From contig JAUCBJ010005570.1 of the NCBI GenBank assembly GCA_032718475.1, positions 1 through 64,000 of the forward strand: a stretch of 64,000 bases of DNA, read 5' to 3'. Every line of letters starts with the position of its first letter. The stretch's first letter is position 1. Both the position numbers and the translations under genes were made by a program. The stretch is from Nemertoderma westbladi. Taxonomy: Eukaryota > Xenacoelomorpha > Nemertodermatida > Nemertodermatidae. Shown here one piece after another: positions 33,401 through 41,011 of the stretch. The notes beneath the pieces are model-generated. The model had not been told where the DNA came from, did no database searches, and worked only from the letters and a program-made list of their open reading frames with translations.

Positions 33401-35595
33401 TGAAGTAACAAAACAATTTGCATCAGCTGCTGTTCTAGAACACAAGAAAAGCAGGGAAAAAGAAACAAAAAAGAGACCAGAGAAAGAAACAATATACTAC
33501 ATTGTTAAGAACGAGCCAAAAATGCCTTCATTGCCCAGAATCATATCAAAACACAAATCAAGTTTCATGCATGACCCCGAGCTAAATAACTTTTTCAATA
33601 AACTGAAAATAAAGGTAGTCTACCGACGTGCACCAACATTACAGAACCATCTAGCACCATCGAGGTACAAAATTCCAGAACTGGACGAGGGGGACAAGAA
33701 CCAATCAAGAAAGGGAGAAACAACATATTGCACTTGGACAAAGTGTGTACCATGCCAGTCAATAATGCCTTTAAAAGAGTTCGCATCAACATGTGATACA
33801 AAAAATGTAATTTATTTAGTAAACTGTCTTAAATGCATAAAACAGGGAGTCGGATCAGCAATGAACTTCAAGGCAAGAATATCTAATTACAAATCACAAA
33901 TAACAAACAAGAAATAACCATATTAATAAGTAAAATTGACCAGCACTTTTTCCAAGCAGACCACAACTTCAACGACTTTAGGATAACACCCATAGAGAGA
34001 GTTACAAATCTAAATAGCGAAACATTGAAACAGGCACTGAGAAGAAAAGAGGGTTACTACTAGACAAACTTGCAGACGCTTGAGCTATATGGTTTAAACT
34101 CAATAAACGAAGCCGTGATTAATTCTAAAGGAATGGAATCGTTCAAACCAGACTGATTACTATCTCACATTGAATAATAAGAAATTCAATTAAATACATT
34201 TATAATAACCTAGGCAACAATATTTAGGATGTACAATATTTAGAATGTACAGTAATCATATTTATGGAAATAAATACATGAATAAGATTCCTGTCGAGTC
34301 GAAAATTTGTAAAAGAAAAGTTTCTTTTTGTAAGATATTGGTTTTTATTTTGCTTTATAGCATATTATTGTTGTTATATTTACAAACCGGATCTTGCCCT
34401 CACGGTTATTTTCAATCCGTTATACCAGTACAATTGATTATTATAATATATAAAATATATATTTATTATATTTATTAATATGCAAAAACTCTTATAAAGT
34501 ACATATAAATGATTTATATTGTATATAAAAAAAATGGGTGACCCATATCAAATTAGTTCCGGCTTGGTAGTGCGAAATTAATTTCATACAAATAAATAAA
34601 AGCTAATACGTACATATAGGGTTGGTTCAAACACGGATGAGATGTTTCCTCATATTTTCGATTTCTAAACAAAATCTATATAAATATACAAATCCGGTAT
34701 ACAATTCATGAATTTACAGTTTCTAAATATTTATTTTAATTTTAATTGAATTTAATTTTCTTTATTCAGTTAATTATTATTAAAAGTAATATTCTTCAAG
34801 AAGAAGAAAATTAAGTATTGTAATACGAGTGGATACGGCGCCTGAACTGCTTACACAATAGTGTTTGGTGGCGCAGGTTCGAATCCGACTAAAGGCTGTA
34901 GAAATTTCGCACTGTTGTGTCCCTAGGCAAGACACTTCAGACATTAGTGTCTACGCCAACCCAGCGGTATAATGGGAACCTGGCTTTGCTGGGGTAATGA
35001 TATAATAAAAGCGCTTTGAGTATGCTGAGCGTAGAAAAGCGCTATATAAATAACCAATATTATTATTATTATTATTATTATATGAAAAATAATTGCGGTT
35101 ATTTTGATGAAAATAATAAATTAACGGTAGTCACACAAAGACCCTACACCAACATGAAATTAAATACATTACTGCAATACCCTGCTAGCAGTACGTACAA
35201 TCTCAAATTTCCCTCTTGATTAAAATTTTAACATGGGTGACTGGCGATGACCGTGGGTGACCGTTGGTGACCGCAGGTGATCGTGGGTGACCGGCGGTAA
35301 GAAAATATTATTTTTTTCTGTAGAATAAATTGGCCACTTTCACCCACCGTAAAAAAAAAACCCTAGAAACTAAAAATAATTTCATATTATATTCCAGGTA
35401 TTTGTGGTGGACAGCATTGATGATTCGTATCTTCGTGGTCTCGGTGGCAACACTGACAATCTATGTGGCTCAATCAAGGATGCCAGTGAAGTCACGACTG
35501 TATCTTGTGTTGGAAAGAGTGGGCGGTATGTGGTGATATTTCAAGGAAAAGCTGAGTATCTGACAGTCTGTGAGGTGCAAGTTTATCCTGCATAG
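12345..35595 (+). CDS. Fucolectin-like (F-type/FTP domain) lectin with at least three tandem domains; 5' exons not found
   Basis: Spliced gene: exons 12345-12401, 12624-12833, 13095-13271, 15224-15280, 15506-15715, 15977-16153, 21805-22059, 35398-35595. All introns are GT-AG and all junctions are phase 0, so modules can be added or lost without breaking the frame. Each module carries the F-type lectin pattern: CTHTDN, PGWW(W/H)VDL, (I/V)YNR(Q/K)DCC, SGRY(L/V)V(V/I)F and LT(L/V)CEV. The third matches the fucose-binding signature HX26RXDX4R exactly; modules 1 and 2 have HX28RXDX4R. Family knowledge: F-type lectins bind fucose and serve in innate recognition and gamete interactions, usually secreted. 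A signal peptide exon was not found upstream and may have been displaced by the insertions near 10 kb. The last intron is 13.3 kb of mobile DNA. Confidence 0.9.
12624..12833 (+). CDS. Lectin module 1, exon b
   Basis: 210 bases, 70 codons, after a T-rich tract ending CACAG and before GTAATT. Carries SSHAVDG, SCTHTDN, PGWWWVDL and the NRQDCCQDR signature; the His and the two Arg are the expected sugar-binding residues. Confidence 0.9.
13095..13271 (+). CDS. Lectin module 1, exon c
   Basis: 177 bases, 59 codons, after TTCAAG and before GTAATG. Carries SYLRGIQSSGAYRCGEI, IDCNSNSGRYLVVF and ends LTLCE, which continues into the VEV of the next module. Confidence 0.9.
13272..13838. other. Intron sequence between the duplicated lectin modules
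   Basis: Unique, AT-rich, no exon recognised. A minus-strand frame of 84 codons (13704-13958) runs across the right edge into the duplicated block. Confidence 0.5.
13704..13958 (-). other. Unidentified minus-strand frame crossing the duplication edge
   Basis: 84 codons from an ATG (KRKGAYVYYSRRPHNISKRD near the start, ending LSFLNDPP). Composition is protein-like, but no family is recognised and there is no support for expression. Copy 1 of the duplication keeps only the first 40 or so codons (around 11032 to 10915) before the breakpoint. It could be a relic exon of a gene captured in the intron, or chance. Confidence 0.25.
15224..15280 (+). CDS. Lectin module 2, exon a
   Basis: 57 bases, identical in coding sense to exon a of module 1; flanked by TTTAG and GTCAGT. 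Confidence 0.85.
15506..15715 (+). CDS. Lectin module 2, exon b
   Basis: 210 bases. Differs from module 1 at very few codons (for example DGIAPG instead of DNIAPG after CTHT). The acceptor is CTTAG after a long T run. Confidence 0.9.
15977..16153 (+). CDS. Lectin module 2, exon c
   Basis: 177 bases, essentially the same as module 1 exon c; donor GTAATG. The next coding exon found is at 21805, so this intron is about 5.6 kb and holds a BEL LTR fragment and a satellite array. Confidence 0.9.
16646..16788. repeat. Short foldback element with arms of about 42 bp
   Basis: The left arm (GATAACAGCGTCCATGAAAA, then CCCCCGTATCAGAAATTTT) is matched by the inverted right arm at about 16747-16788 with a few mismatches. 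The spacer is about 60 bases. It looks like a miniature inverted-repeat element; the transcript would form a long hairpin. Confidence 0.65.
16860..17577. other. Intron with a dispersed repeat, no gene
   Basis: Contains two diverged copies of a unit with CAAACTTGG(A/T)ACACA, AAAAGTTTAGAAATTTTCCA and AGTTGAATTT (about 17244-17320 and 17407-17490). The neighbouring motif CACGAAGTGAGTGAGCCTTAG followed by GGTACCATTAA recurs at about 27010-27050, so this is a dispersed repeat family. Confidence 0.5.
17578..18812 (-). repeat. BEL LTR fragment, same family as the minus-strand element
   Basis: From TTGTTCGCGCTTTCAGACC to the terminus CTTTTACA at 18812 it follows 8963-10145 and 838-1989. The inner half, with the 290-bp tandem units, is missing. 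It therefore is a truncated solo LTR rather than a whole element and shares orientation with the lectin-proximal BEL copy. Confidence 0.85.
18813..19844. other. Intron sequence, no gene seen
   Basis: Richer in GC and in ACCGGT-type motifs than its surroundings, with a perfect palindrome GGTACCGCGGTACC near 18992. Several short frames but none with recognisable protein features. Confidence 0.4.
19845..20640. repeat. Satellite array, unit about 155 bp
   Basis: The phrase CAGGACGAGCACAACGAG occurs at about 19941, 20096, 20250 and 20405, with CAGGACGAACGCAACGAG at 20561: steps of 154-156 bases. Units also share ATGAAGACGAGTACTGCG and GATCGTCAGCCTGCGTTTAA. The first and last units are partial and diverged. 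Bivalve Helitron-related elements often carry core arrays of about 160 bp, so this may be the core of such an element; its ends were not found. Confidence 0.85.
20641..21380. other. Intron sequence with a poly-G run, no gene seen
   Basis: Contains a G run at about 20726-20737 and AT-rich sequence after 20890. No exon recognised. Confidence 0.4.
21390..21640. repeat. Dispersed intronic repeat, copy near lectin module 3
   Basis: Shares with 27220-27740 the order TTTAAC/TGACATCTGG, CTGTCTGTATGTCT, ACTAGATT then CATCAAA, ACACCAGAA(A/T)TGAA, and CATTTTAGTTA. The units carry GACA/TGTC microsatellite stretches. No coding signal. Confidence 0.55.
21805..22059 (+). CDS. Lectin module 3, fused exon a+b
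   Basis: 255 bases, 85 codons, after TTTAG and before GTAAAA. It joins what are two exons in modules 1 and 2 without an intron (VEVGRGNIAVGLPAGQDSQS...). It has CTHTDNISPGWWHVDLGQ and YNRKDCCSER, with His to Arg spacing matching HX26RXDX4R. Module 3 is strongly diverged from modules 1 and 2 and is the older lineage. Confidence 0.9.
22119..22212 (-). repeat. RTE-like LINE fragment (endonuclease region)
   Basis: Plus-strand text GTCGCCAACC, CAGTTTGCCCAGTCTGCATT and ACCCACTGCGCTTAG parallels 44590-44685 of the LINE at 41775-45540, in the same orientation. About 90 bases, decayed. Confidence 0.65.
22271..23288. mobile_element. Foldback element with G/C-run minisatellite arms
   Basis: The left arm (22271-22402) is a tandem array of GGACACTTCCCCCC; the right arm (about 23126-23288) is the same array inverted. 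Both sides are flanked by TATAAAA (22264-22270 and 23289-23295), a candidate 7-bp target duplication. Inside are two copies of a unit with GGGGGCTACCACCCCC or GGGGGCTGCCGCCCCC (22526-22590), each a near-perfect hairpin. No protein is encoded. The G strand should form quadruplexes (runs of 7 G with 8-base loops AAGTGTCC). Confidence 0.65.
23296..24835. other. Lectin final intron, no gene seen
   Basis: Mostly AT-rich, with a perfect 18-bp palindrome at 23632-23649 (ATTACCATATATGGTAAT) and a GC-rich patch at 24100-24330 with no recognisable coding. Confidence 0.4.
24838..25118. mobile_element. Twin-primed (5'-inverted) RTE-like LINE insertion
   Basis: 24838-24913 reads the 3' end of the LINE in antisense (GGATCGGCATGCTGCATTGC, as at 41793), while 24912-25118 reads an upstream part in sense, encoding the C-terminal motif of the LINE protein (NQTLYNIGGVSL, QNRLRFAGHCFRRED). 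Opposite orientation of two adjoining pieces of one LINE is the mark of twin priming. Both pieces match the LINE at 41775-45540 closely. Confidence 0.75.
25119..27180. other. Lectin final intron, no gene seen
   Basis: Contains scattered short frames. One minus-strand frame (26629-27012, 127 codons) has protein-like composition but no recognised domain. A dispersed-repeat motif (CACGAAGTGAGCAAAGCC, GGTACCATTAA) lies at about 27010-27050. Confidence 0.4.
27185..27790. repeat. Clustered dispersed intronic repeats with TGTC/GACA stretches
   Basis: Two copies of ATATGGGGGTTTTCCTAGT with the sequence after it (27189 and 27343), followed by two copies of a unit holding ACACCAGAAATGAAATC or GACCCCGAAAATGAAGTC and ATTTTAGTT (27500-27740). 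Related to 21390-21640. Confidence 0.55.
27918..28425. mobile_element. Inverted-repeat element enclosing a hammerhead ribozyme
   Basis: The left arm (27918 to about 28050: CTATTTTCTGAAAATTTT, TTTAACGCAACCCTTCAATG, CAATTTTAAAACAATTATAG) is matched in inverted order by 28290-28425 with few mismatches. The phrase AATTGAGGAAAACCTTTTTA is also a direct repeat at 28052 and 28353, about 300 bp apart. The ribozyme motif at 28228-28283 lies directly before the A-rich start of the right arm. No protein frame is recognised. Confidence 0.7.
28228..28283 (+). ncRNA. Type III hammerhead ribozyme
   Basis: All core elements are present in order. Stem III: CATGTG 28228-28233 with CACATG 28278-28283, plus the U234-A277 pair; cleavage triplet GUC 28233-28235, cut expected after C28235. 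Stem I: CTGCACT 28236-28242 with AGTGTAG 28247-28253, loop GGTT. Core CTGATGA 28254-28260. Stem II: GTC 28261-28263 with GGC 28271-28273, loop of 7. Core GAAA 28274-28277. Stem III is the open stem, hence type III. Hammerheads are known in Penelope-like elements, retrozymes and some animal introns. This one lies on the sense strand of the lectin gene, in its last intron, and is followed by A-rich sequence. Confidence 0.9.
28599..28613 (-). other. Conserved hairpin in Penelope-like 3' region, possible hammerhead relic
   Basis: Minus strand GACTC-ATGTC-GAGTC followed by GAAAA and preceded by ATGAATAA. The layout (purine-rich block, 5-bp hairpin, GAAA) is that of hammerhead stem II, but the CTGATGA core is not intact. 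The other copy (34286-34300) has GATTC/GAGTC, still pairable through a G-U pair. Confidence 0.35.
28730..29842 (-). pseudogene. Penelope-like RT tail and GIY-YIG endonuclease, broken
   Basis: From 5' to 3': RT C-terminal part with the LRLRRNCSQNDALF block, a linker, a CxxC pair (CTRTKCVPC), then the GIY-YIG-like region YLVNCLKC, GSAMNFKAKISNYKS and FFQTDHNLNDFRITPIERV. A TAG stop at 29036-29038 interrupts it where the other copy has CAG. Both halves around the stop are otherwise open for 181 and 96 codons. The upstream RT catalytic region is absent. Function lost. Confidence 0.8.
30260..31101 (+). pseudogene. LINE protein: PHD finger and apurinic-type endonuclease, frameshifted
   Basis: The PHD finger has the order CPVC, QCESC, HLKC, CNSC (C4HC3 pattern) within about 60 codons. 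The endonuclease region follows with LHFLHLNARSLLPK, then after frame changes GTLYRPPKQSDFL and IYFFGDFNI, which are the usual EN motifs of CR1-type LINEs. PHD fingers are known in ORFs of CR1-like elements. The distal SDH motif is not seen intact. Confidence 0.75.
31290..32331 (+). pseudogene. LINE reverse transcriptase, frameshifted
   Basis: Motifs in order: PWMTSGIL (linker before RT), SGFRKSYSTDTCLI, DLQKAFDTVDHEIL, a shift near 31600, GVPQGSILGPLLF (in sense near 31690), YADDSALIFS at about 31785 and KYLGATLDN. The YADD catalytic pair is intact. The last frame, 31744-32331, is open for 195 codons. Assigned to the CR1/L2/Rex1 side by these motifs. Confidence 0.8.
33044..34155 (+). pseudogene. 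Penelope-like RT tail and GIY-YIG endonuclease, broken
   Basis: Encodes the end of the RT (KPVNYLDLKIYIDEEGLIQI, FKPLDVHQYLH), then after a frame change the LRLRRNCSQNDALF block and the linker with CTWTKCVPC, then CLKCIKQGVGSAMNFKARIS, uninterrupted where the minus-strand copy has a stop. It breaks after ITNKK near 33917; later parts (about 33930-34155) are still recognisable in other frames. Function lost. Confidence 0.8.
33044..34381 (+). mobile_element. Penelope-like element, plus-strand copy, 5'-truncated
   Basis: Inverted partner of 28520-29845. The 3' regions match to about TTATAGCATATTATTGTTGTTATAT. Together they form inverted arms of about 1.33 kb with a spacer of about 3.2 kb. Confidence 0.8.
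34829..35080 (+). mobile_element. tRNA-derived SINE
   Basis: Pol III B box GGTTCGAATCC at 34876-34886, with a weaker A-box region about 40 bases upstream. The central part has GTGTCCCTAGGCAAGACACTT, a block shared by several invertebrate SINE families, and the 3' part has AAGCGCTTTGAG and AAAAGCGCTATATAAATAACC, typical of a LINE-derived tail, then (ATT)n. Complete by appearance. It lies in the last lectin intron, sense strand. Confidence 0.85.
35398..35595 (+). CDS. Lectin module 3, terminal exon c
   Basis: 198 bases after TTCCAG: VFVVDSIDDSYLRGLGGNTD, a Cys-containing middle, SGRYVVIFQGKAEYLTVCEV and QVYPA then TAG at 35593-35595. This ends the FTP domain and the protein, so the lectin has no C-terminal extension or membrane anchor. 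Confidence 0.92.
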   Translation, partial: VFVVDSIDDSYLRGLGGNTDNLCGSIKDASEVTTVSCVGKSGRYVVIFQGKAEYLTVCEVQVYPA

Positions 35596-35605
35596 AAGAA
35601 TGTAT

Positions 35606-35611
35606 AATAAA
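35606..35611 (+). promoter_or_regulatory. Polyadenylation signal of the lectin gene
   Basis: AATAAA 11 bases after the stop codon. The 3' UTR would be very short. Confidence 0.6.
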
Positions 35612-35619
35612 TTGTACAA

Positions 35620-35940
35620 TGCTTATTCGCTCATAACATGTTCAGGAATATAGTGTCTTAATTCAGTTACCTAGACCCCCCCCCCCCCCCCCCAAATATT
35701 TCTACAATCTTGATGAAATTTGAAAGAGATAGGTTCACCTCACTCGTCATTCGAGGGCGAAACATAATTTTTATTTTTGCTTTGATTAGTTGTATCAAAT
35801 ATTACTGGGTGGTACCCGAGCTGCTCTTAAACTCTTTCAACAAGAAAGATTCATCGGGATTCATATCTGGTATTGTTTCTGCAGACCCGAGTTTGGAAAC
35901 AAACATCGGCTGTGCGGCAGAGCAATATTGAAATAATAAA
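35620..35940. other. Downstream of lectin, no gene seen
   Basis: Contains a C run of about 16 bases at 35678-35693 and short unremarkable frames. Confidence 0.4.
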
Positions 35941-37610
35941 TTATTTATTATATGGGAAAAAAGTATAACTTTTTTCATTATTCTCGTGGCATTTTATTTA
36001 CCGAGCGCCAGCGAGGTTAATAAAGGGTCGAGAGAATATTGAAAAAAAATTTTCTACGTTTTTTCCCATGTAATACGTAATTTTATTCTTAAATTGGTAC
36101 TTGTTTGTTGCTAAATTGTCTAATAAAACATAGCGATATACTACAGTACCATGGCCTACTATATATAGAAGAGACTTCGATTACGTCCGTTGACCAAATT
36201 GCAGCAAATGACAATTTATAGAACTCTTCCCATATCAAAATATTAAAATAGTGTAAAAAAATACTGGCCTCTATTTCTTAAGGCCATATCGACAACATTT
36301 AGGCCGTATATATAGTAGACCATAGACCATGACAGTACAGTAGAGTTACAAAATTAATTGAACTGTAGTATTTAACTATATTGCTTCCATAGTTACTGCG
36401 ATTCATTGTACTCTTCAACTCCTGATGCTGCCTTACTCAATGTTAAAATTATTTAGTGTTCTCGAATATTTATTACGTAACTAGAGAGTCGCTTAACAAC
36501 ATAAACCAATATTGGATAATGTGTTCCGTTTAGGGGTAGTATGCCTTGCAGACACTAGTTGTAATAACTTATGAGTGTGTGAATGCATTTTGCGCAAATT
36601 ACTTGCAAACCTTTTCTAAGCCGATGCTCTTTCAATATATGTAATAAAATTTTAGAAATTCCACCAAAAATATTTTACTTTACTTTTTTCGCCGGGAAAA
36701 AAAGCAAAATCAATGCAATTTTTTCCCTATGGAAAAAAATTTTTCTCCGGAATTTGGGGTATATTCCAACGAAAATTATTTTGTCCTTTTTGTCATCAGT
36801 AATTTCCTCAAAATAGTAAAAGCATTTAATAGAGCACTTTGTAAAATATAAAATATGCTTTTACTATTCTTCGAAAATGTGGATTAAAAAGACGGACAAA
36901 AATGATACTTTCATTTTGTAAAAGAAATAGTTATTTATCTGAAATAATCGTAAAAAAATTAAATAACTATAATAATTTATTACTTGGGAAATAAAAGTAT
37001 GTATATTTTCTCAATAATCTCTAAGAATTTTATTAACCGGGCGCCAGCGAGGTTAATAAAAGGTCGAAATAATATTGGTATGTCTAATACGAAATTTATA
37101 CTTAATTTGGTACTTTTTTTGTTGCTCAATTCTTTAATAAAAGAGAACGATATAGTTTTACATAATAAATTGAACTCTAGTATTTTACTAAATTGCTTCT
37201 ATAGTTACTGCGATTCCAAATATTATACACTTCAACTCCTGATGCTGCCTTACTCAATGTTAAGTAATTTAGTGTATTTAAAAATATATTATGTAACTTG
37301 AGAGCCTCTTAACTACATCAACCAATATTGGATTGGATATAGACTTCCGTTTTGGAGTTCGCCTTGCAGACACTAAAGTTGCAATAACTTTTTAGTGTGT
37401 GAATGGATTTTGCTCAAATTACAAACAATTTCTACTTCGATGTTCTTTTAACACATGTAATTAGAAATTCCCCCAAAATGTTTTATTTGACCTTTTCGCC
37501 GGAAAAAAGTATAATGAATAGTATAAAGTATAATGGGTTACTTTTTTTTCCCTGGGAAAATGGTAATTATTTTTTCTCCTGATTTTTAAGGAAAATAATG
37601 AAATCGACAA
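35940..37610. repeat. Two diverged direct copies of a repeat of about 0.8 kb
   Basis: Shared landmarks: GCGCCAGCGAGGTTAATAAA at 36005 and 37041; TTCAACTCCTGATGCTGCCT at 36415 and 37230; CCTTGCAGACACTA at 36544 and 37366; AGTGTGTGAATG at 36574 and 37398. Spacing is not constant because of indels. No coding signal. Confidence 0.75.
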
Positions 37611-37734
37611 TACAATTTCTAATCCACTTAAGGATCAGGGTGGTGAAACTCTAAGCGCTTTAAAAAGTTTCATACTATCTCATTTGTATAATTTTTTTTT
37701 GTAGAGGGGGGACTTAATTAATTAAGACAGTATA

Positions 37735-38060
37735 TTCCGGACATGTTGTATGTAGTATGGTGGTGGTACTTTTGGAACATTATGAACTGAATTAGTTATT
37801 CGGCTTTATTTAAACTCCAGTTACATTGATACAAGTACATAGAGTGGTGGATATGGTGGTGGTCTGTTAGGGACATTGTACTTACTTTATGAACTGAATT
37901 TGGTATTATTCGACTACATTTAATCTCCATGTTACATTGATACAAGTACATAGAATATGATATATTGGTGGTACTGTTAGGGACATAGTTCTTTAAGTAC
38001 TGAACTGGTTAATCGGGTTGATTTAAATCACATTATAATATTGATACATGTACAGTATAG
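37735..38060. repeat. Three tandem units of about 120 bp
   Basis: Each has GGTGGT(A/C), GGGACAT or GGAACAT, ACTGAATT or ACTGAACT and TTGATACAAGTACATAGA. The last unit is more diverged. Confidence 0.65.
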
Positions 38061-38079
38061 AGTATAAAACAAAAACTAT

Positions 38080-38497
38080 AGCGATAATGTTAAAAAATCT
38101 ATATCGATAGTGTTAACCGAAAGTCCGTCCATCTTCAGGATTTTATCTCAGGAAATAGATTGTTTTCGGCTGGAACCCAGTTCAAGAAGCGAACTGGAAA
38201 GCTATGGACTCATAGTGGATCCAGTGGTCACAAGTCCCAGATAGACCATATTTTGTTTCGTAGGAAATACAGGAGCTCTATACAAGACTGTAATGCATTT
38301 ACACTTCGACCCTTCTCCAGTGATCACCGCCTTATTGTGGCCAAGGTAAGACTTAGTCTGCGTGCTAGTAAAACAACGAAATCTACCTTGCCGCGGTATG
38401 ACTGCGACTGGTCCTCTCTGTTGCAACAGCCAAGTGTGAGATCCAGCTTCACACTACAGCTTAGCAACAGGTATGAGGTTCTTGCCTCTGAGTTTGT
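38080..38497 (+). pseudogene. RTE-like LINE fragment, endonuclease C-terminal part
   Basis: Encodes FSAGTQFKKRTGKLWTHSGS, HKSQIDHILFRRKYRSSI and FSSDHRLIVAKVRLSLR, nearly the same as the LINE at 41775-45540 in reverse orientation. The SDH catalytic motif is present. It is cut at both ends: about 38080 and after EVLASE at about 38497. Confidence 0.85.
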
Positions 38498-38514
38498 CTT
38501 GCCTCTTATTTAAC

Positions 38515-39060
38515 TTTATAGTCCGATGGAATATGTAAACCTTCTAAAGTCATACGGCTTCATTCAACTAATTAATAACCTACACGCGTTACCCCATGGA
38601 CTAAATCATGTATAGATCACGTAATCACTAACATTACTTATTCAGCAACTAAATCTGGTACTTTTCGCATTAAAATTGGATCCTCTGATCATCAACCAAT
38701 ATTCACTCTATTTCAAAATTATTCATGTTACTTTAGCAAACCCAAATTTCACTCAGTTTTCGACTATTCTAATTTCAATTCACAAAATTTTATGCAAGAC
38801 ATTAATTCACCCGCTTCATGGACATATACTCATAAAGATATTAAGGATAAAGATAAATTTGATGTATTCTATAAAGACATGGAAAATATTTTTAATAAAC
38901 ACGTACCAAAAATAGTAGTTCAACCGCGAAAAGTACCAAACAAACCCTGGATGACCACTGCTTTAATTAATTGTAGAATAAATAAAAATAAGCTATATCG
39001 CCAATACCTAAAACAACCCACTGAATCTCTAACTTTATAAAATTCAAGATGTACAGAAAT
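38515..39060 (+). pseudogene. CR1/Rex1-type LINE fragment (end of endonuclease to RT linker)
   Basis: Motifs: GSSDHQPIFTLF (end of the EN domain), FDYSNFNSQNF, FYKDMENIFNKHVPK and KPWMTTALINCRINKNKLYRQYLK, the usual linker before RT in CR1/Rex1-like LINEs. At least one frameshift near 38790. It joins directly to the RTE-like fragment on its left, so one inserted into or recombined with the other. Confidence 0.7.
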
Positions 39061-40000
39061 AAATTAACTTCAACCCTGAGAACTGCAGAAAAGCTATACT
39101 ATACAACCCAATTTGAAAAAAATTCGAAAAGAATTCGAAAATTAAGGGAGGGGTCATTAACACTCAAAGATACCTAGACAGATGGTCGCCAGAATATAGA
39201 ATCTAATTCAGGGACTCATTCAGGGGCGATGAAAATGATCTTGTGGGACGCTACCAGAGGGAAACAGGAGGGACACTCAGTGGGACCACCTGCAAAGCGA
39301 TACCGGGAGTTGATAACACCTTCGCCCAAAGAACCAATGACGGGACTTAGTAAGACGGTATCGGCGAGGATGAGTAGCCTCAAAGATAAACAGGAAGGGA
39401 GGAAACGGCCCAGGCAAGATGACGATAGGGGTAAGGAACTCAGATGGTTCCCGAAGACGGGAGGAGGAACAAGTAATCAATCAGCATGCATTTCAGCACT
39501 ATCCTGTATTACTGGTCAGCCGGTAGAGGCACAGTAATTGTGGATATTCTGGTATTAGTATATTCCAATATTCAAGTATTGTTAGGGTTGGATCTTGCCA
39601 TCTACTAAATGTTAAAGTGGTGATTTTGTGGTATTTAATATTAAGACAGCAAGAGGGCCACATTTAGCTCCTGCCTACAGAGATACTGTAGTGAAGTGGC
39701 ATACTAGCAGCGCGGATGCAAGATCTAGAACCTATCAACACATGATTTTCTAGTGTCCTTAATACTAAATACCGCAACTTCTGCACCTCTACTGTCAACA
39801 TTTAGCAGATGAAATGATCTAACACTAACAATACTGGAATACACTATGTAATTCCAGAATACTGCATCACTATGGTACTACTGGTTGCCCAGTAAAACAA
39901 GGATATTGCTGAACTGCCTGCTGATTGATTTCTTCTTTCACCTAGTATTATTAGCAGCATATCAAGCAAACAGTCGACCCGACCTGGAGGCTCCTCTTTC
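39061..40000. other. No gene recognised
   Basis: A plus-strand frame of 102 codons (39229-39537) is basic and lacks any recognised domain. GC content is raised over 39180-39540, which could be a remnant of a repeat ORF. Confidence 0.35.
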
Positions 40001-40194
40001 GATAGCTGCTACCCGAGTGTAGGGGTGGGCGCTACTTCTATTCCAAGATTTGCTGCCAAGATTTGTTATTTAACTGGTACTGTACTCATTTTATCGACCC
40101 CAGTGGATGAAAGGCAGTTGAGTAGACCAGGTGGGGCTGAACCTACAACCAATCGATTGCTGGCCTGGCGCTCAGCCAACTGAGCTATCCCACC
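40000..40194 (-). mobile_element. tRNA-derived SINE, minus strand
   Basis: The minus strand from 40194 begins GGTGGGATAGCTCAGTTGGC with a clear A box (TAGCTCAGTTGG) and a B box-like GTAGGTTCAGCCCC at 40132-40145. It continues into GGGGTCGATAAAATGAGTAC, a phrase reminiscent of molluscan SINE bodies. The 3' end near 40000 is not sharply defined. Confidence 0.75.
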
Positions 40195-40970
40195 TTCTAG
40201 CAGCTTATACTATAGGTAAAATTTAATGCTGATCATATTTTCACTGTTTTCACAGTTATAATGTTTTCCCTTTGTTTTACGGAGATTACTTAACATGTGC
40301 TATGCGAGGAGTACATTTAAGATTACCAATTCAGTGTAATAGATGTATTAAATTTCCTGTTGATTAATATTTTTACTGTTTTCCGGGCTCTTTACAGTGT
40401 TTTTCATATGTTTTTCATATGTTTTACTGTTTTACTAGTGTTTTCCTAATTTAGAATTATCCTTCTTTCTATATCTACTGTTTATACTTATTGGGAATTT
40501 CATCCAAAGGCAAATTCACAGCCAGCTATCTGTGTTTCTAGTAGTAGTATATAGTAGTAATCAAATCAGGGGACTTGGTTTTCACTCAGGAAGAACTCCA
40601 AACCCCAGTAAATCGATTTCAACTATAGAGACTACGAAGTAGGTTTGCTGTATTTTTAGGGTGAAAATTAGCAAACTTTGCAAAATTTTAAAGGCCATGA
40701 GGCTGGGGTAGATTTATATGAAAATCACAATTTTACATTTTGTGTTTGTTTCCAACCTATTTGACATTATATATTTGCATCTTCCTTAACTTTTATCGAA
40801 AATACTAAATATCTGGGATTTTTAAAAATGGCATTGCCTTCCCAAAAATTTGAAATTTTGAAATGTCGTGAGGCCCACTTAGAATTTTTCGAAATCAAAA
40901 TTTTTTCCGAAAAATTCACCCCACATCCAATATTAGATTGGATTCCAGCGGAATTGAAGCGCACTTAAGG
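40195..40970. other. No gene recognised
   Basis: AT-rich with short frames and stretches of A/T runs. It may include internal sequence of the putative LTR element that follows, but nothing coding is recognisable. Confidence 0.35.
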
Positions 40971-40973
40971 TTG

Positions 40974-41002
40974 ATGCTATCTTCTCACCGGGAAGATAGC
41001 AT
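40974..41002. other. Hairpin before a G-rich polypurine run
   Basis: ATGCTATCTTC 40974-40984 pairs perfectly with GAAGATAGCAT 40992-41002 (11 bp, 7-base loop). It is followed at once by GGGGGGGAG and TGTAGGCGG. Confidence 0.6.
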
Positions 41003-41011
41003 GGGGGGGAG

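Noticed and set aside
39229-39537. 102-codon basic frame
   Set aside because: No domain, no neighbours, and two other frames are open over the same GC-rich stretch.
40132-40194. Functional tRNA gene
   Set aside because: A and B boxes are present but the acceptor stem and anticodon arm do not close and the sequence runs into a SINE body.
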